The notes: a model not told the origin generated them from the letters alone. A stretch of 64,000 nt of DNA from a bacterium (GCA_024711295.1 JANJTB010000018.1:16077-80076), one strand, 5' to 3'; positions 1-8,754 are shown, counted from the first letter of the stretch. Numbers and translations: made by a program.

Positions 1-2
1 AT

Positions 3-239
3 AGAAAAAGCGACTATCTCGAGCCATCAAAAAAAGAATTCATGATAAACTACAGAGTGAATAATCTGGTAAAATTGCATGAAAAACTCATAAACAACGG
101 TGTTACAATCATTGATACAATTACCACTTATGAATATGGTAAATTCCTGCATATTCTCGACAACGAGGGCAATAAAATTGAATTATGGGAGCCGGTAGAT
201 AGTGTTTTGACAAAAATCGGCGGCAAAACTACCAAATAA
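3..239 (+). CDS. VOC/glyoxalase-family protein, 5' end outside window
   Basis: Only the last 78 residues are present. The frame is open from base 3, and the Met codon at 42 lies inside the fold, so it is not the start. The fragment shows the second half of a vicinal-oxygen-chelate domain: a beta-alpha-beta unit in which a helix (KLHEKLINNGV) leads to YGKFLHILDNEGNKIELWEP. The Glu in the IELWEP motif is the usual last metal ligand of glyoxalase-like proteins. Substrate cannot be told from this piece. The stop is followed by about 70 bases before nusB on the same strand. Confidence 0.75.
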   Translation, partial: RKSDYLEPSKKEFMINYRVNNLVKLHEKLINNGVTIIDTITTYEYGKFLHILDNEGNKIELWEPVDSVLTKIGGKTTK

Positions 240-309
240 TCGAAGGTAATCATACTATTATCTTTAGTGATACGTTTTTGTAATTTATTATTTTTCTTAT
301 TGGTTATTA

Positions 310-897
310 GTGAAAGAAGAACTCGAAAATACTTTCCCGTTGAGCAAAAACAACGTTATCAAAGGTAGCCGGCGGCTTATAAGAGAGAAGATTATGCAAA
401 TTATCTTTGCTCACAAAATGTCGGAAACAGACTTTGAACTGCTATACAACAACATTTTCAACAGAGATTTTAACTTTGGTGACGAAGAAGAACAAACCAT
501 TCCTGATAAATTGCTCAAGCCCGACGAAGTATTTGAGCTGGAAGCAGATGTTCCGATAGCATGGACAAAAAGAGAGTCCGAATATGCACACACTCTTCTG
601 AGCCTCACCATGAAAGATTACGAAGAAGTTGATGCCAGAATAAAAAGTGCTGCTAATAATTGGGAAATAGAAAGAATTTCGCCAATAGACAGTATTTTGA
701 TACATCTTGGTGTTGCTGAATTTATGCACTTCCCTGATATACCATCAAAAGTGACTATGAACGAAATGCTCGAAATCGCAAAGAAATTCTCTACACCAAA
801 AAGCAATATATTCATAAATGGTGTGCTCAATTCAATTCTGCTCGAACTGACTGAAGAAGGTAAGGTTGTAAAAACCGGCAGGGGACTTAGGCAGTAA
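310..897 (+). CDS. nusB: Transcription antitermination factor NusB
   Basis: NusB binds boxA RNA together with ribosomal protein S10 and supports antitermination of rRNA transcription. The N-terminal part has the family signature SRRLIREKIMQIIFA (about residues 21-35). The C-terminal half holds NWEIERISPIDSILIHLGVAEF, the VTMNEMLEIAKKFS helix and the closing FINGVLNSIL helix. At 195 residues it is longer than the roughly 140-residue enterobacterial protein, mainly through an acidic insert near residues 55-65, as is common in the Bacteroidota. The start is GTG; no ATG fits nearby. It converges on the next gene across a 15-bp hairpin. Confidence 0.93.
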   Translation: MKEELENTFPLSKNNVIKGSRRLIREKIMQIIFAHKMSETDFELLYNNIFNRDFNFGDEEEQTIPDKLLKPDEVFELEADVPIAWTKRESEYAHTLLSLTMKDYEEVDARIKSAANNWEIERISPIDSILIHLGVAEFMHFPDIPSKVTMNEMLEIAKKFSTPKSNIFINGVLNSILLELTEEGKVVKTGRGLRQ

Positions 898-911
898 ACC
901 GGCTATCTCAG

Positions 912-943
912 AAGTATAATATCCAATTTTGGATATTATACTT
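912..943. terminator. Bidirectional hairpin terminator between nusB and a T9SS gene
   Basis: A perfect 15-bp inverted repeat (AAGTATAATATCCAA and its complement) with a 2-base centre lies between two convergent genes. It overlaps the last bases of the minus-strand gene. Its symmetry and position fit a terminator shared by both transcripts, though the T-run is weak on either side. Confidence 0.6.
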
Positions 944-3251
944 ACTTATTCACAATCACCTTAACTGCTCTGCTTTCGGTGCCGTGCTTGATGGTAATTA
1001 GATAAATACCTGATTGTACATCGGAGCAATCCCAAACCAGAATACCGCTGTAACTTGTTAGTTTGTCAATTCGTAATTTCTCTTTTCCGGCTACTTTTGT
1101 ACCATAAATGCTATAAACCGCCATATCGCCGTTTTCAATATCTGTGCTTGTATCCCAATAAATCAAAGAGTGTACTTCGTTAGTTGCAGGTAATGGATAT
1201 GGCGGATAAGTATAAAGATAGTTTTGGGTTTCGGTGTGTGATTCAGTTACAGAAGTTGGATTACCAATTGGCTTTAACCAAAATAAATTCATATTTCGAT
1301 TATCATCTTTATATAAAGCCACAAATCTATCATTGATTTTTTTGAGATTTTTCATTATTAAACCATTATTAGGCAATAGATAATACTCCCATTTGCTTTT
1401 ATCGAAAAGGTCCGTTGTTTGAAATAGTGTATCTTCTATAGCTATATAATATTTTTCATTATCGTAAGTAATGGCATTAAAATTACTGGGATATGTTTTG
1501 CCTGAAGCTAAAAGTAATTTGGAATGATAAATACGACGAATACTACCATCATCAATATTCATTAGATCAATCATTAGTGTTGAATCTTTGCTATTGGTCA
1601 TAAAGAAAGCAACTTGTTTAGAATTAATCGAATACAATTCTTTATAATGAAGTAATGATACAGTTGAATCATATTTTTTAATTATATCCCAATTCTTGCC
1701 TTTATCCGAAGTAAATTTTATTTCATAGTTCTTATCTATTGTATTAAAACAACTTATCATAAATGTATTTGTATCTGAGCTGTGAAAATAATATACTATC
1801 AAATTTAATATATTGAAAGAGCTCAAATAATCAAATTCTTTAGTAAAGAATGAAATGTAAGTCACGTTATTGTTGTTATAATAGAAATTATTTGCAAAAA
1901 TTAAATTCTGATTTGTTATTTGCATATTTGGTAATCTATAATATAATCTATTTACAACTCCGAATCCATCCTTTTCTATTTTATTATCACCAACAGAATT
2001 AATTGAGATAATAGCTTTTTTAGCATCATTTTCATTATTCTTTGCGAATAAATATAACTTATCTCCATTTGTTTCTATGTATTTATAAATAATTCTGTTA
2101 TATTCATTGTATTTGCTATAATCATATTTATAAAATGGTTGAAATGTTATACCCATATTGTCTGTTTTATAAATTTGACCTAAATACTCACCATAAAAAC
2201 CTTCAGAGTAAAATAATAACTTTGAATCTGTAAATTGATCAGGAGAAGATGATGCTGATAAGTAAGACTTAAAGTCAATATCATTACTTTCCAACTTTAT
2301 TGAAACTATTAATTTATTACTCCCAACTATCATAATTTTGTTTTTGTGGATGATAAAACTATTAGGGTCAATAGTATATATAGCAGCATTAAGATTATCC
2401 GCTCCAGAAATAATTATTAATGAATCTTTGTTTATTATCTCATATATATTGAGACCAGAATTGTATGCACCATCAATATGCAAGTTGGAGAAAGTCAAAT
2501 AGTAGAATTTACCTTGAATAGATTTTAAAAAACCTACATATTTAATATTATAAACAACATCAATATTGCCAAAATCTTGTGTTTTATAAATTGTATTACC
2601 TATTCTGAATACAAAGTTGCTTTCAACAATATCAATTTCGTACATTGAATTTATTGTTGTACCAAATACTTGGGGCATATCTATAGTATCTGTTACTGCA
2701 AGCTGCTTATCATGCTTAATAAACCTTGCAGAATCAATTGCCACATAGTAATAGTCTTTGAAGTATGCTATTGACCTACGGTATTGAAATTTGAAGGTTA
2801 GAGGCAATGGTGGTGAAATTAATTTTGATTCACTTATTTTATTGAAATTGCTATCCAACAATAAAACTTTATCAGGAGTTCTTACAAAATAGCCATCTTT
2901 GCTTTCGCTAATTGCTTCAATTTGTTCGTTTATATCATAAATTAAATTCCATTTCTTGAATTTATCATAAGATTCTGCAACTTGACCTTTATTATTAACA
3001 GCAACAATTTTATCATTATTCCAATATATTTTCAAAATCAGATGGTTTTCAAAGACTTTTATTTGCTCCCATGTTTCTGCATTGTCATAACTAATGAGCA
3101 TCGAACCATAATCACCATAAGTAATTACAGTATCACCCTTTGCTTCGATACCAATAAAATTTATTTGTAATGGAGTAATTTCAAATTGGTTAGAATATAA
3201 TAAAATACAAGCAAAAAGTTGATATATAAATATGCTCAATACTAATTTCAT
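942..3251 (-). CDS. Secreted protein with T9SS type A sorting domain, Ycf48/BNR-like propeller
   Basis: The 769-residue product begins with a hydrophobic signal sequence (residues 1-19, MKLVLSIFIYQLFACILLY). The body holds repeated short blades of the BNR/Ycf48 type, such as SYDNAETWEQI, KTQDFGN, KTDNMGITFQPF and TSDKGKNWDII, which suggests a beta-propeller. The last 90 or so residues form a T9SS type A sorting domain: a PLPATNEV entry, then MAVYSIYGTKV, then SGIYLITIKHGTESRAVKVIVNK at the end. The protein is thus expected to cross the outer membrane by T9SS and stay at the surface or be released. What it binds is unknown. A short copy of its tail sequence recurs at 4268-4325. Confidence 0.8.
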   Translation of the reverse strand: MKLVLSIFIYQLFACILLYSNQFEITPLQINFIGIEAKGDTVITYGDYGSMLISYDNAETWEQIKVFENHLILKIYWNNDKIVAVNNKGQVAESYDKFKKWNLIYDINEQIEAISESKDGYFVRTPDKVLLLDSNFNKISESKLISPPLPLTFKFQYRRSIAYFKDYYYVAIDSARFIKHDKQLAVTDTIDMPQVFGTTINSMYEIDIVESNFVFRIGNTIYKTQDFGNIDVVYNIKYVGFLKSIQGKFYYLTFSNLHIDGAYNSGLNIYEIINKDSLIIISGADNLNAAIYTIDPNSFIIHKNKIMIVGSNKLIVSIKLESNDIDFKSYLSASSSPDQFTDSKLLFYSEGFYGEYLGQIYKTDNMGITFQPFYKYDYSKYNEYNRIIYKYIETNGDKLYLFAKNNENDAKKAIISINSVGDNKIEKDGFGVVNRLYYRLPNMQITNQNLIFANNFYYNNNNVTYISFFTKEFDYLSSFNILNLIVYYFHSSDTNTFMISCFNTIDKNYEIKFTSDKGKNWDIIKKYDSTVSLLHYKELYSINSKQVAFFMTNSKDSTLMIDLMNIDDGSIRRIYHSKLLLASGKTYPSNFNAITYDNEKYYIAIEDTLFQTTDLFDKSKWEYYLLPNNGLIMKNLKKINDRFVALYKDDNRNMNLFWLKPIGNPTSVTESHTETQNYLYTYPPYPLPATNEVHSLIYWDTSTDIENGDMAVYSIYGTKVAGKEKLRIDKLTSYSGILVWDCSDVQSGIYLITIKHGTESRAVKVIVNK

Positions 3252-3329
3252 GTTTAGTACAATTTTTGAGTTACAAAATTCAGGAATTTCAGGTCAATCG
3301 CTGATTAATACCCTGTAATGCTGTTTTTT

Positions 3330-3938
3330 CTATTCATCGCATTTTGTTGTGCTTAACCGAAAACAATCGCTTATTTCTAATTCATTGATTGGATCAGGTG
3401 GTATATTTATTGGTGTTGGACATTCTCCAATTTCACCTTCACTCCCTATAAAAGTTCGAGTAGGCCCTATAGGGGGCAAGTTGCTGTAACAGTACCTCCA
3501 AGTCTCAATACAAGTACTTTGATTTTCAATACAAGGTTGGAAATATATTAAGTCATCCCTTTTTTGTTTTTGCCAACAAATTGTTCTTGATATTTTAAAT
3601 TCAATAACACCAATCTGTTTTTCGCAAGGCTCTAAATCTGCATCAAGGCAAATATACTGTTTTAAGAAATCCCAATTATAAATTTGCTCTTCAATTTCTT
3701 CATGAACTTTCTGATAAGGCCATGTTTGATTACACCACCAAGGCTTTTTGTTATACTCGCTAATGAAAATAGAATTCTCATTTGGATGAGTAAATGCGCA
3801 ATCAAAGCAAATTTTAACATCATATTCGCATCCATTTACCATGATTGTTACCGTTGTAGATGACATATAACCACATGGTTTGCTATTCAAATTGATATAG
3901 CTATTTAATATTAGCAATAAAATAATAAATGGTAGCAT
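3330..3938 (-). CDS. Exported cysteine-rich protein of unknown function
   Basis: I do not recognise this family. The frame opens at 4007, but the Met at 3938 is preferred because it gives a clean signal peptide (MLPFIILLLILNSYINLNS), leaving about 202 residues. The exported part has about 14 cysteines spread evenly, often in short-spaced pairs (CFDC, CLDADLEPC), and many aromatic residues. This points to a disulfide-stabilised extracytoplasmic protein. It ends with a Pro-rich stretch (PTPINIPPDPINE) and a short Cys-containing tail. It lies 78 bases upstream of the T9SS gene on the same strand and may be co-transcribed with it. Confidence 0.6.
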   Translation of the reverse strand: MLPFIILLLILNSYINLNSKPCGYMSSTTVTIMVNGCEYDVKICFDCAFTHPNENSIFISEYNKKPWWCNQTWPYQKVHEEIEEQIYNWDFLKQYICLDADLEPCEKQIGVIEFKISRTICWQKQKRDDLIYFQPCIENQSTCIETWRYCYSNLPPIGPTRTFIGSEGEIGECPTPINIPPDPINELEISDCFRLSTTKCDE

Positions 3939-4007
3939 CTTAATATATTTGTAATTAGTTAATAGGCTTTTAATAAGTAAATAAATGATAGCAAACAAAT
4001 TAGTCAT

Positions 4008-4267
4008 ATATGAATCCCTTATAAATATTAATTAAACATTATACCCAAAATAGGCAATTATCATAATAAATATCAAAAACACATCCAAAATCAAATGCAA
4101 GTTACATAAATTAATTTTATTAAACAAATATTTATTTTTGTTTATCAATAATTTATTCTTTCAATAAACTATTTGATAAATGAACATAATTTATATATGT
4201 ATGAAAGATGAAAATTCATTTTGCCACATAAAAGTAAAAAATAATTTATTTTATGCTATATAAACTT
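4008..4267. other. AT-rich intergenic region
   Basis: About 260 very AT-rich bases lie upstream of the cysteine-rich protein gene. They should contain its promoter, but I see no convincing TTTG/TAnnTTTG pair, no RNA gene and no open frame worth calling. Confidence 0.5.
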
Positions 4268-4325
4268 CTACTTATTCACTACCGTTTTTACTGCTCTGCT
4301 TTCGGTGCCGTGCTTGATGAAAATA
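4268..4325 (-). pseudogene. Relic of a T9SS sorting-domain tail
   Basis: Read on the minus strand this stretch encodes IKHGTESRAVKTVVNK and then TAG. That is nearly the same as the end of the T9SS protein at 942-3251 (IKHGTESRAVKVIVNK). Nothing upstream in frame resembles the rest of such a gene. It appears to be the surviving 3' end of a lost paralogue or a recombination scar. Confidence 0.75.
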
Positions 4326-4451
4326 CAAGCAAATTCATTGTCGAATTAAGCGATAATTAATAAAACTTATACTGTTGCGTTTATAAATTGTCTATAATAT
4401 AATTAATTTTTGAAATTGATGCATCTAAATTGAATTTTATTTTGGAGTACA

Positions 4452-4685
4452 ATGAACTCACAAGCAATTGATAATAAAATTGAGCTTATCCAGTGGTTGT
4501 CTACTTTAGAGGATTCGATAATCATTGAAAAACTAATGAAGTTTAAGAAAGAAGAAACTACAGAATGGTGGCATAAAATTTCGGGTGAAGAGAGAGAATC
4601 AATTGAAAGCGGGATTCGAGATGCTGATAACGGTAATTTAACACCCCATTCAATCGCAAGAAAAGTTTATGAAAAATGGTTATAA
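4452..4685 (+). CDS. Antitoxin-like protein of a ParE/RelE-type module
   Basis: This 77-residue acidic protein has the form of Bacteroidota antitoxins paired with RelE/ParE toxins: an N-terminal alpha-helical segment (KIELIQWLSTLEDSIIIEKLMKFKKEE), a WW pair, then a C-terminal toxin-binding tail (RDADNGNLTPHSIARKVYEKWL). Its last bases overlap the start of a RelE/ParE-type reading frame by 17 bases, the usual coupling in these operons. The partner toxin is broken, so this antitoxin is now an orphan. Family assignment rests on layout and the PHSIARKVYEKWL tail. Confidence 0.7.
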   Translation: MNSQAIDNKIELIQWLSTLEDSIIIEKLMKFKKEETTEWWHKISGEERESIESGIRDADNGNLTPHSIARKVYEKWL

Positions 4686-4968
4686 AATTCTTTGGACAGA
4701 TTACGCTCTGAATGAATTTTATAAGACGATTACTTATCTTGAAGAAAATTTTTCGGATAAAGAAATCAGATAACTTTCATCAAAAATTGAGAATATTATT
4801 GAATTAAAATCAATTAATCCGTATATATTCCCGAGATCAGATATTATGGGTGTTTATAAAGTTAATAATTTAAGATACAATACTTTATATTACAGAATAA
4901 ATACAAATAATGTTGAAATATTATCATTTTTTTCAAACAGACAAAGTCCAGATAATCTCAGAATTTAG
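4669..4968 (+). pseudogene. RelE/ParE-type toxin with an in-frame stop
   Basis: From ATG at 4669 the frame reads MKNGYKILWTDYALNEFYKT, EENFSDKEIR, then TAA at 4771 (codon 35), and continues in the same frame with LSSKIENIIELKSINPYIFP, then YYRINTNNVEILSFFSNRQS, to TAG at 4966. The whole follows the RelE/ParE plan: N-terminal strand, two helices, then an R-Y-N-T-L-Y-Y-R-I strand and the FF-N-RQ-P end. One substitution (for example CAA to TAA) would give the stop. Unless the stop is read through, the toxin is inactive. Confidence 0.8.
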
Positions 4969-5035
4969 AATTACGATGAAATTGAGTAAAAGAATTTAAA
5001 TCATAAATATAAGTACCGCTTATTGATGATTGTTT

Positions 5036-5653
5036 TTATTTAGAAATCTTTGATACATAGAGATTTCCATCCAGGTAAAACCTTAGGGGCAACTCTGCAG
5101 ATTTAGTAATTCCTATCCTTGTGCCTATTGCGATTGCTGAGTCTGTGTAAAGATTAAGGTCGCACACAAAGAGATCATCAGATAGTAAAGAGTTTTTATT
5201 ATTACTTAAATCGAATCCGAAACTTTTTGCAAGATTTCCCGGTCCTTTACAAAGTTCCGGAATATTATTATTTCTTCTATTCGCAATCATAACCTCGATA
5301 CCGGCTATGGGCTCAACAGCACGAATCAATACTGCTGAGCCATATCCCTGCTTTTGTGTAACAATATTTACGCAATGATGAACTCCATATATTAAATAAA
5401 CATAGAATGTACCACCTCTCATAAACATTGCTTCATTTCTACTGTTCAACCCCTTGAATGAATGGCTCGATTCGTCACCTGAATGAAGATATGCCTCAGT
5501 TTCGACAATGATTCCTGCAATTATATCATCAGATTTTTTATATACAAGAACTTTTCCTAATAGTTCTTTTGCAACTATTTCAGGCGTCTGCTCATAAAAA
5601 TCCACCCGTAAACGCTGAGACAGCATATCCTCGAAACTGTAATTCATTCTCAA
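5036..5653 (-). CDS. mpg: DNA-3-methyladenine glycosylase (AAG/MPG family)
   Basis: This enzyme removes alkylated purines such as 3-methyladenine in base excision repair. At 205 residues it is normal for bacterial members. Family marks are AKELLGKVLVY, the ETEAYLHSGDESSH segment with the catalytic Glu, RGGTFYVYLIYGVHHCVNIV, AVLIRAVEP, and LCKGPGNLAKSFG, which lines the base pocket. The second Met (5647) is an equally good start. It begins 2 bases after the stop of the AbgT-type transporter gene, so the two are probably co-transcribed. Confidence 0.93.
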   Translation of the reverse strand: MRMNYSFEDMLSQRLRVDFYEQTPEIVAKELLGKVLVYKKSDDIIAGIIVETEAYLHSGDESSHSFKGLNSRNEAMFMRGGTFYVYLIYGVHHCVNIVTQKQGYGSAVLIRAVEPIAGIEVMIANRRNNNIPELCKGPGNLAKSFGFDLSNNKNSLLSDDLFVCDLNLYTDSAIAIGTRIGITKSAELPLRFYLDGNLYVSKISK

Positions 5654-5655
5654 TT

Positions 5656-7200
5656 TTATTCTACATTTAAGTACAAAGGACCATCAGGACCTAAAGGTAT
5701 CCCGATCAGCATCCAGATAATCAAAAGCAGAGTCCAAATCAAAGTAAGTATAAATGTATATGGAATCATTGTTGAAATGATTGTACCGATACCATATTTA
5801 TCATCATATTTTTGAGCAAAAGTAACAATCAGAGCAAAATAACTCATCATAGGTGTGATTAGATTAGTAACTGAGTCGCCGATACGGAAAGCAGCTTGTG
5901 TAAGTGCCGGATGATAGCCAAGAATCATGAACATAGGTATAAATACGGGTGCCATTATTGCCCATTTTGCAGAGGCAGAGCCCATAAACAGATTGATAAA
6001 TGCCGACAACAGAACAAATGCAATTATCAGGGATACACCTGTCAGCGAGATGTCTCTGAGTAGTTCAGCTCCGTTGATTGCGAGTATTAATCCTAAATTT
6101 GAATAGCTGAAAAAATATACGAACTGAGCTGCAAAGAATACCAGCACTATATAGCTTGCCAGGCCGCTCATTGAGTGAGTGATATGGCGAACTGTATCTT
6201 TGTCATTTTTGATGGTTTTAGTTATTACACCATATACTAAGCCGGGAATAAAGAAAAATATTAATATACCGATGATTATCCCATCAAAAAATGGCGAGTG
6301 TAAAACCGAAGCATCTTTAGGATTTCTGAAAATGCCCCACTCCGGAACTATAGTCATTGCAAGAGCAATTATTACCAACAGCAAACTAAGACCTGCATAT
6401 TTAAGCCCCTTTCGCTCGGTGGGATTGAGCTGCTCAATAGATAATTTTTTAGCATCACCTTTGTACTCGCCCAGCCTTGGCTCAACAATTTTCTCTGTAA
6501 CCCAAGTACCAATTATTACCACAAAAATTCCCGATGTAAACATGAAATAAAAATTTACGGCAGGATTAATTACCAAATCAGGATTCAGAATTTGTGCAGC
6601 AGAGGTTGACAAGCCTGCCAAAATCGGATCTACCGATCCAATCAGGAAATTTGCTCCAAATCCCCCGCTGACTCCACTGAATGCCGCTGCCAAACCAGCC
6701 ATCGGGTGACGCCCCAAAGCATGAAACATCATAGCACCAAGAGGTATCAGGATTACATATCCTGCCTCGGAAGCCAGGTGAGAGATTATTCCCGCAAATA
6801 CCAATGCGGCAGTGATCAACCTTGGTGGTGCCGATAACACAAGAGCCCTTATCATCACTGAAAAAAGTCCTGAGCCCTCTGCTACACCTATCCCCACCAT
6901 CACTACCAATACATAGCCCAATGGTGGAAAATTAACGAAGTTTTTTGTTATATTGGTGTATATCCATCTAAAACCGTCAGCACTCAATAAGTTATTCACT
7001 GTAATTGCTTCTTTGCTTACAGGATGTATGGCTGAGAAACCGGCATAATCTGCTACCAGTGAAAATATTGCTACAATTAGTGCTAGGAGTGCAAACAGCG
7101 TAGCAGGGTGAGGCAATTTGTTGCCTACTATTTCAATATAATCGAGTGATTTGAGAAATATCTTCTGAAATTTCCCTTTTTTTAATGTTGATTCAGTCAT
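5656..7200 (-). CDS. AbgT-family transporter
   Basis: This is a 514-residue inner-membrane protein with about 11-13 hydrophobic segments. The AbgT family was first linked to p-aminobenzoyl-glutamate uptake; other members (MtrF, YdaH) export sulfonamides using the proton gradient. Diagnostic stretches are NKLPHPATLFALLALIVAI near the N-terminus, SHLASEAGYVILIPLGAM, SGVSGGFGANFLIG, and the late GSASAKWAIMAPVFIPMF plus RIGDSVTNLITPMMSYFALI motifs. Substrate and direction cannot be read from the sequence. It leads a probable two-gene operon with mpg and faces the ygiD-type gene across about 280 bases. Confidence 0.9.
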   Translation of the reverse strand: MTESTLKKGKFQKIFLKSLDYIEIVGNKLPHPATLFALLALIVAIFSLVADYAGFSAIHPVSKEAITVNNLLSADGFRWIYTNITKNFVNFPPLGYVLVVMVGIGVAEGSGLFSVMIRALVLSAPPRLITAALVFAGIISHLASEAGYVILIPLGAMMFHALGRHPMAGLAAAFSGVSGGFGANFLIGSVDPILAGLSTSAAQILNPDLVINPAVNFYFMFTSGIFVVIIGTWVTEKIVEPRLGEYKGDAKKLSIEQLNPTERKGLKYAGLSLLLVIIALAMTIVPEWGIFRNPKDASVLHSPFFDGIIIGILIFFFIPGLVYGVITKTIKNDKDTVRHITHSMSGLASYIVLVFFAAQFVYFFSYSNLGLILAINGAELLRDISLTGVSLIIAFVLLSAFINLFMGSASAKWAIMAPVFIPMFMILGYHPALTQAAFRIGDSVTNLITPMMSYFALIVTFAQKYDDKYGIGTIISTMIPYTFILTLIWTLLLIIWMLIGIPLGPDGPLYLNVE

Positions 7201-7225
7201 GGGAATATTGGTTAGTTAGTATTAT

Positions 7226-7374
7226 TACAAAAATAATAAAAATGATATAATTAATAAGAGAAAAATGAATGACAAACTATTGATAAACTAATTATTAACT
7301 GTTTGCGTGATTATATGTGTATCCTTATTTTTTATAATGTTATCAGTATCGCAGTTTAGAAAACATTATCTTTG
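7226..7374. promoter_or_regulatory. Candidate divergent promoters between abgT-type and ygiD-type genes
   Basis: Two -7-like boxes of the Bacteroidota type are visible. TATTTTTG on the minus strand (7226-7233) lies 25 bases upstream of the transporter start. TATCTTTG on the plus strand (7367-7374) lies upstream of the dioxygenase-like gene. Neither has a clean TTTG box 19-20 bases before it, so both calls are tentative. Confidence 0.3.
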
Positions 7375-7480
7375 TAAGTACTAATTAAATAAAGAATACC
7401 GGTATTTACCCGAGTCTGTGATCTAAACCTGATTTGCGCAGTTCTTTTTTAAAAGTGAATACTTCAAAAAAATTCTAAAT

Positions 7481-8371
7481 ATGGACAGAAAACAATTTTT
7501 AAAAATTATGGCATTATTGCCACTGGTACCGATCACCATGAACTCAAATGCTCTTAGCAAAATTTCTTCGGAATTGAAGAAAACAGAAAGAATGCCATCG
7601 CTTTTTTTGGGTCATGGCAGCCCAATGAATGCTATCGAAGAGAATGAATTTGTAGCAACATTCAGAAAAGTAGGCAGAGAAATACCCAAGCCAAAAGCTA
7701 TTTTATGTATTTCAGCTCATTGGGAAACATCGGGAACCTTCGTAACGGCAATGGAGAAGCCACGAACAATACATGATTTCGGAGGATTCCCGAAAGAACT
7801 TTTCGAAGTGCAGTATCCAGCAAAAGGTGATCCAAAATTGGCAGAGCAGACAAAAAATATTATCAAAAAAACGGAAGTTGCTCTTGACCATAAATGGGGG
7901 CTCGACCATGGCGCATGGAGCGTAATTAAGCATTTGTATCCAAAAGCAGATATTCCTGTAATTCAAATGAGCATTGATTATACCAAACCACCTCAGTACC
8001 ATTATGAGCTGGCTAAAGAGATTACAGTATTACGGGACAAGGGTGTAATGATCATCGGAAGCGGAAATATAGTACACAACCTTCGGCTAGTAGCATGGAA
8101 CAAATTAAACGATACTTTTGCTTTCGACTGGGCAGCCGAAGCAAGACAAAAAATTAACGATTATATAATTGATGGCAACCACAAAAGCTTGATTAACTAC
8201 AAATCAAACGGGAAATCTTTCGAGATGGCAATACCTACGCCCGAGCACTATCTTCCGCTTTTGTATATTTTGGCTCTCAAAGATAAAAAAGATAACATTT
8301 CGCTATTTAATGATAAGCCCGTTGCAGGGGCTTTGACGATGACTTCAGTAAAAATTGATTCTGACAATTAG
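7481..8371 (+). CDS. ygiD: YgiD-type class III extradiol dioxygenase (4,5-DOPA dioxygenase family)
   Basis: The protein belongs to the LigB-like extradiol ring-cleavage family; E. coli YgiD cleaves L-DOPA. Conserved metal-site motifs are visible: LGHGSPMNAI, CISAHWETSG, WGLDHGAWSVIKHLYP, IIGSGNIVHNLR, and PTPEHYLPLLY near the end. The His residues in these motifs hold the metal in the family. An N-terminal stretch (MDRKQFLKIMALLPLVPITM) precedes the catalytic domain and may be an export signal, which is unusual for YgiD and resembles a shortened Tat-like leader without twin Arg. The 296-residue length fits the family plus this leader. Confidence 0.88.
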   Translation: MDRKQFLKIMALLPLVPITMNSNALSKISSELKKTERMPSLFLGHGSPMNAIEENEFVATFRKVGREIPKPKAILCISAHWETSGTFVTAMEKPRTIHDFGGFPKELFEVQYPAKGDPKLAEQTKNIIKKTEVALDHKWGLDHGAWSVIKHLYPKADIPVIQMSIDYTKPPQYHYELAKEITVLRDKGVMIIGSGNIVHNLRLVAWNKLNDTFAFDWAAEARQKINDYIIDGNHKSLINYKSNGKSFEMAIPTPEHYLPLLYILALKDKKDNISLFNDKPVAGALTMTSVKIDSDN

Positions 8372-8375
8372 AATT

Positions 8376-8536
8376 GCTGATAACAGCTTCGATAATTTAT
8401 GAGTTTGAAGCGATGGATGAAAAATATCTTCCTCCATAAGTCTTAGTGTTTTGTCTATTGATAACTTAGCTTTATGATTGAAAATTCACAACTTGCTATA
8501 CTTCTTCTCAAAAGCATTTGTTCAAACCAGTTTCAT
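8376..8536 (-). pseudogene. Decayed RelE-type toxin remnant
   Basis: Directly after the antitoxin gene, the minus strand reads MKLV, stop, TNAFEKKYSKL, stop, then IFNHKAKLSIDKTLRLMEED, IFHPSLQTHKLSKLLSA, all in one frame. This matches the first two thirds of RelE-type mRNA interferases: a W-T-N-AF start, then the F-HPSL-THKL motif before the catalytic strands. TGG to TGA explains the first stop. The catalytic C-terminal part is gone and the sequence runs into the end of the ygiD-type gene. The toxin is dead. Confidence 0.8.
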
Positions 8537-8538
8537 TG

Positions 8539-8754
8539 TTAGTTGCCTGAAAGTAGAGCAATTAAATCTTCAGCTGACTCTTCATTTAACAAGCCTGAAT
8601 TATATTCCTCAATTGGAGATTCTGCTGATTTTAAAATTAATTCTCTTTTCTTTTGAATAATCCTCTTTTTAATGACATCAACAAGTTGAATCTGAATCTT
8701 TAGTGGCAAATTGTCCACATTTTCTAAAATCATATTGTATTGCATTTTGCTCAA
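8539..8754 (-). CDS. Orphan antitoxin-like protein of a RelE-type module
   Basis: This 71-residue protein has the helical N-terminus seen in a common antitoxin family (ILENVDNLPLKIQIQLVDVIKKRI) and an acidic toxin-binding tail (NSGLLNEESAEDLIALLSGN). It is followed at once by the remnant of a RelE-type toxin, whose ATG overlaps nothing but lies 3 bases after the stop. The antitoxin frame is intact although its partner is destroyed. Confidence 0.65.
   Translation of the reverse strand: MSKMQYNMILENVDNLPLKIQIQLVDVIKKRIIQKKRELILKSAESPIEEYNSGLLNEESAEDLIALLSGN

Noticed and set aside
942..3251. True photosystem assembly factor or sialidase function for the T9SS propeller
   Set aside because: Only generic blade motifs are shared; no catalytic or partner-specific residues can be identified.
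5036..5653. Operon of mpg and the AbgT-type transporter as a detoxification system
   Set aside because: The 2-base spacing supports co-transcription, but there is no functional link in the sequence beyond that.
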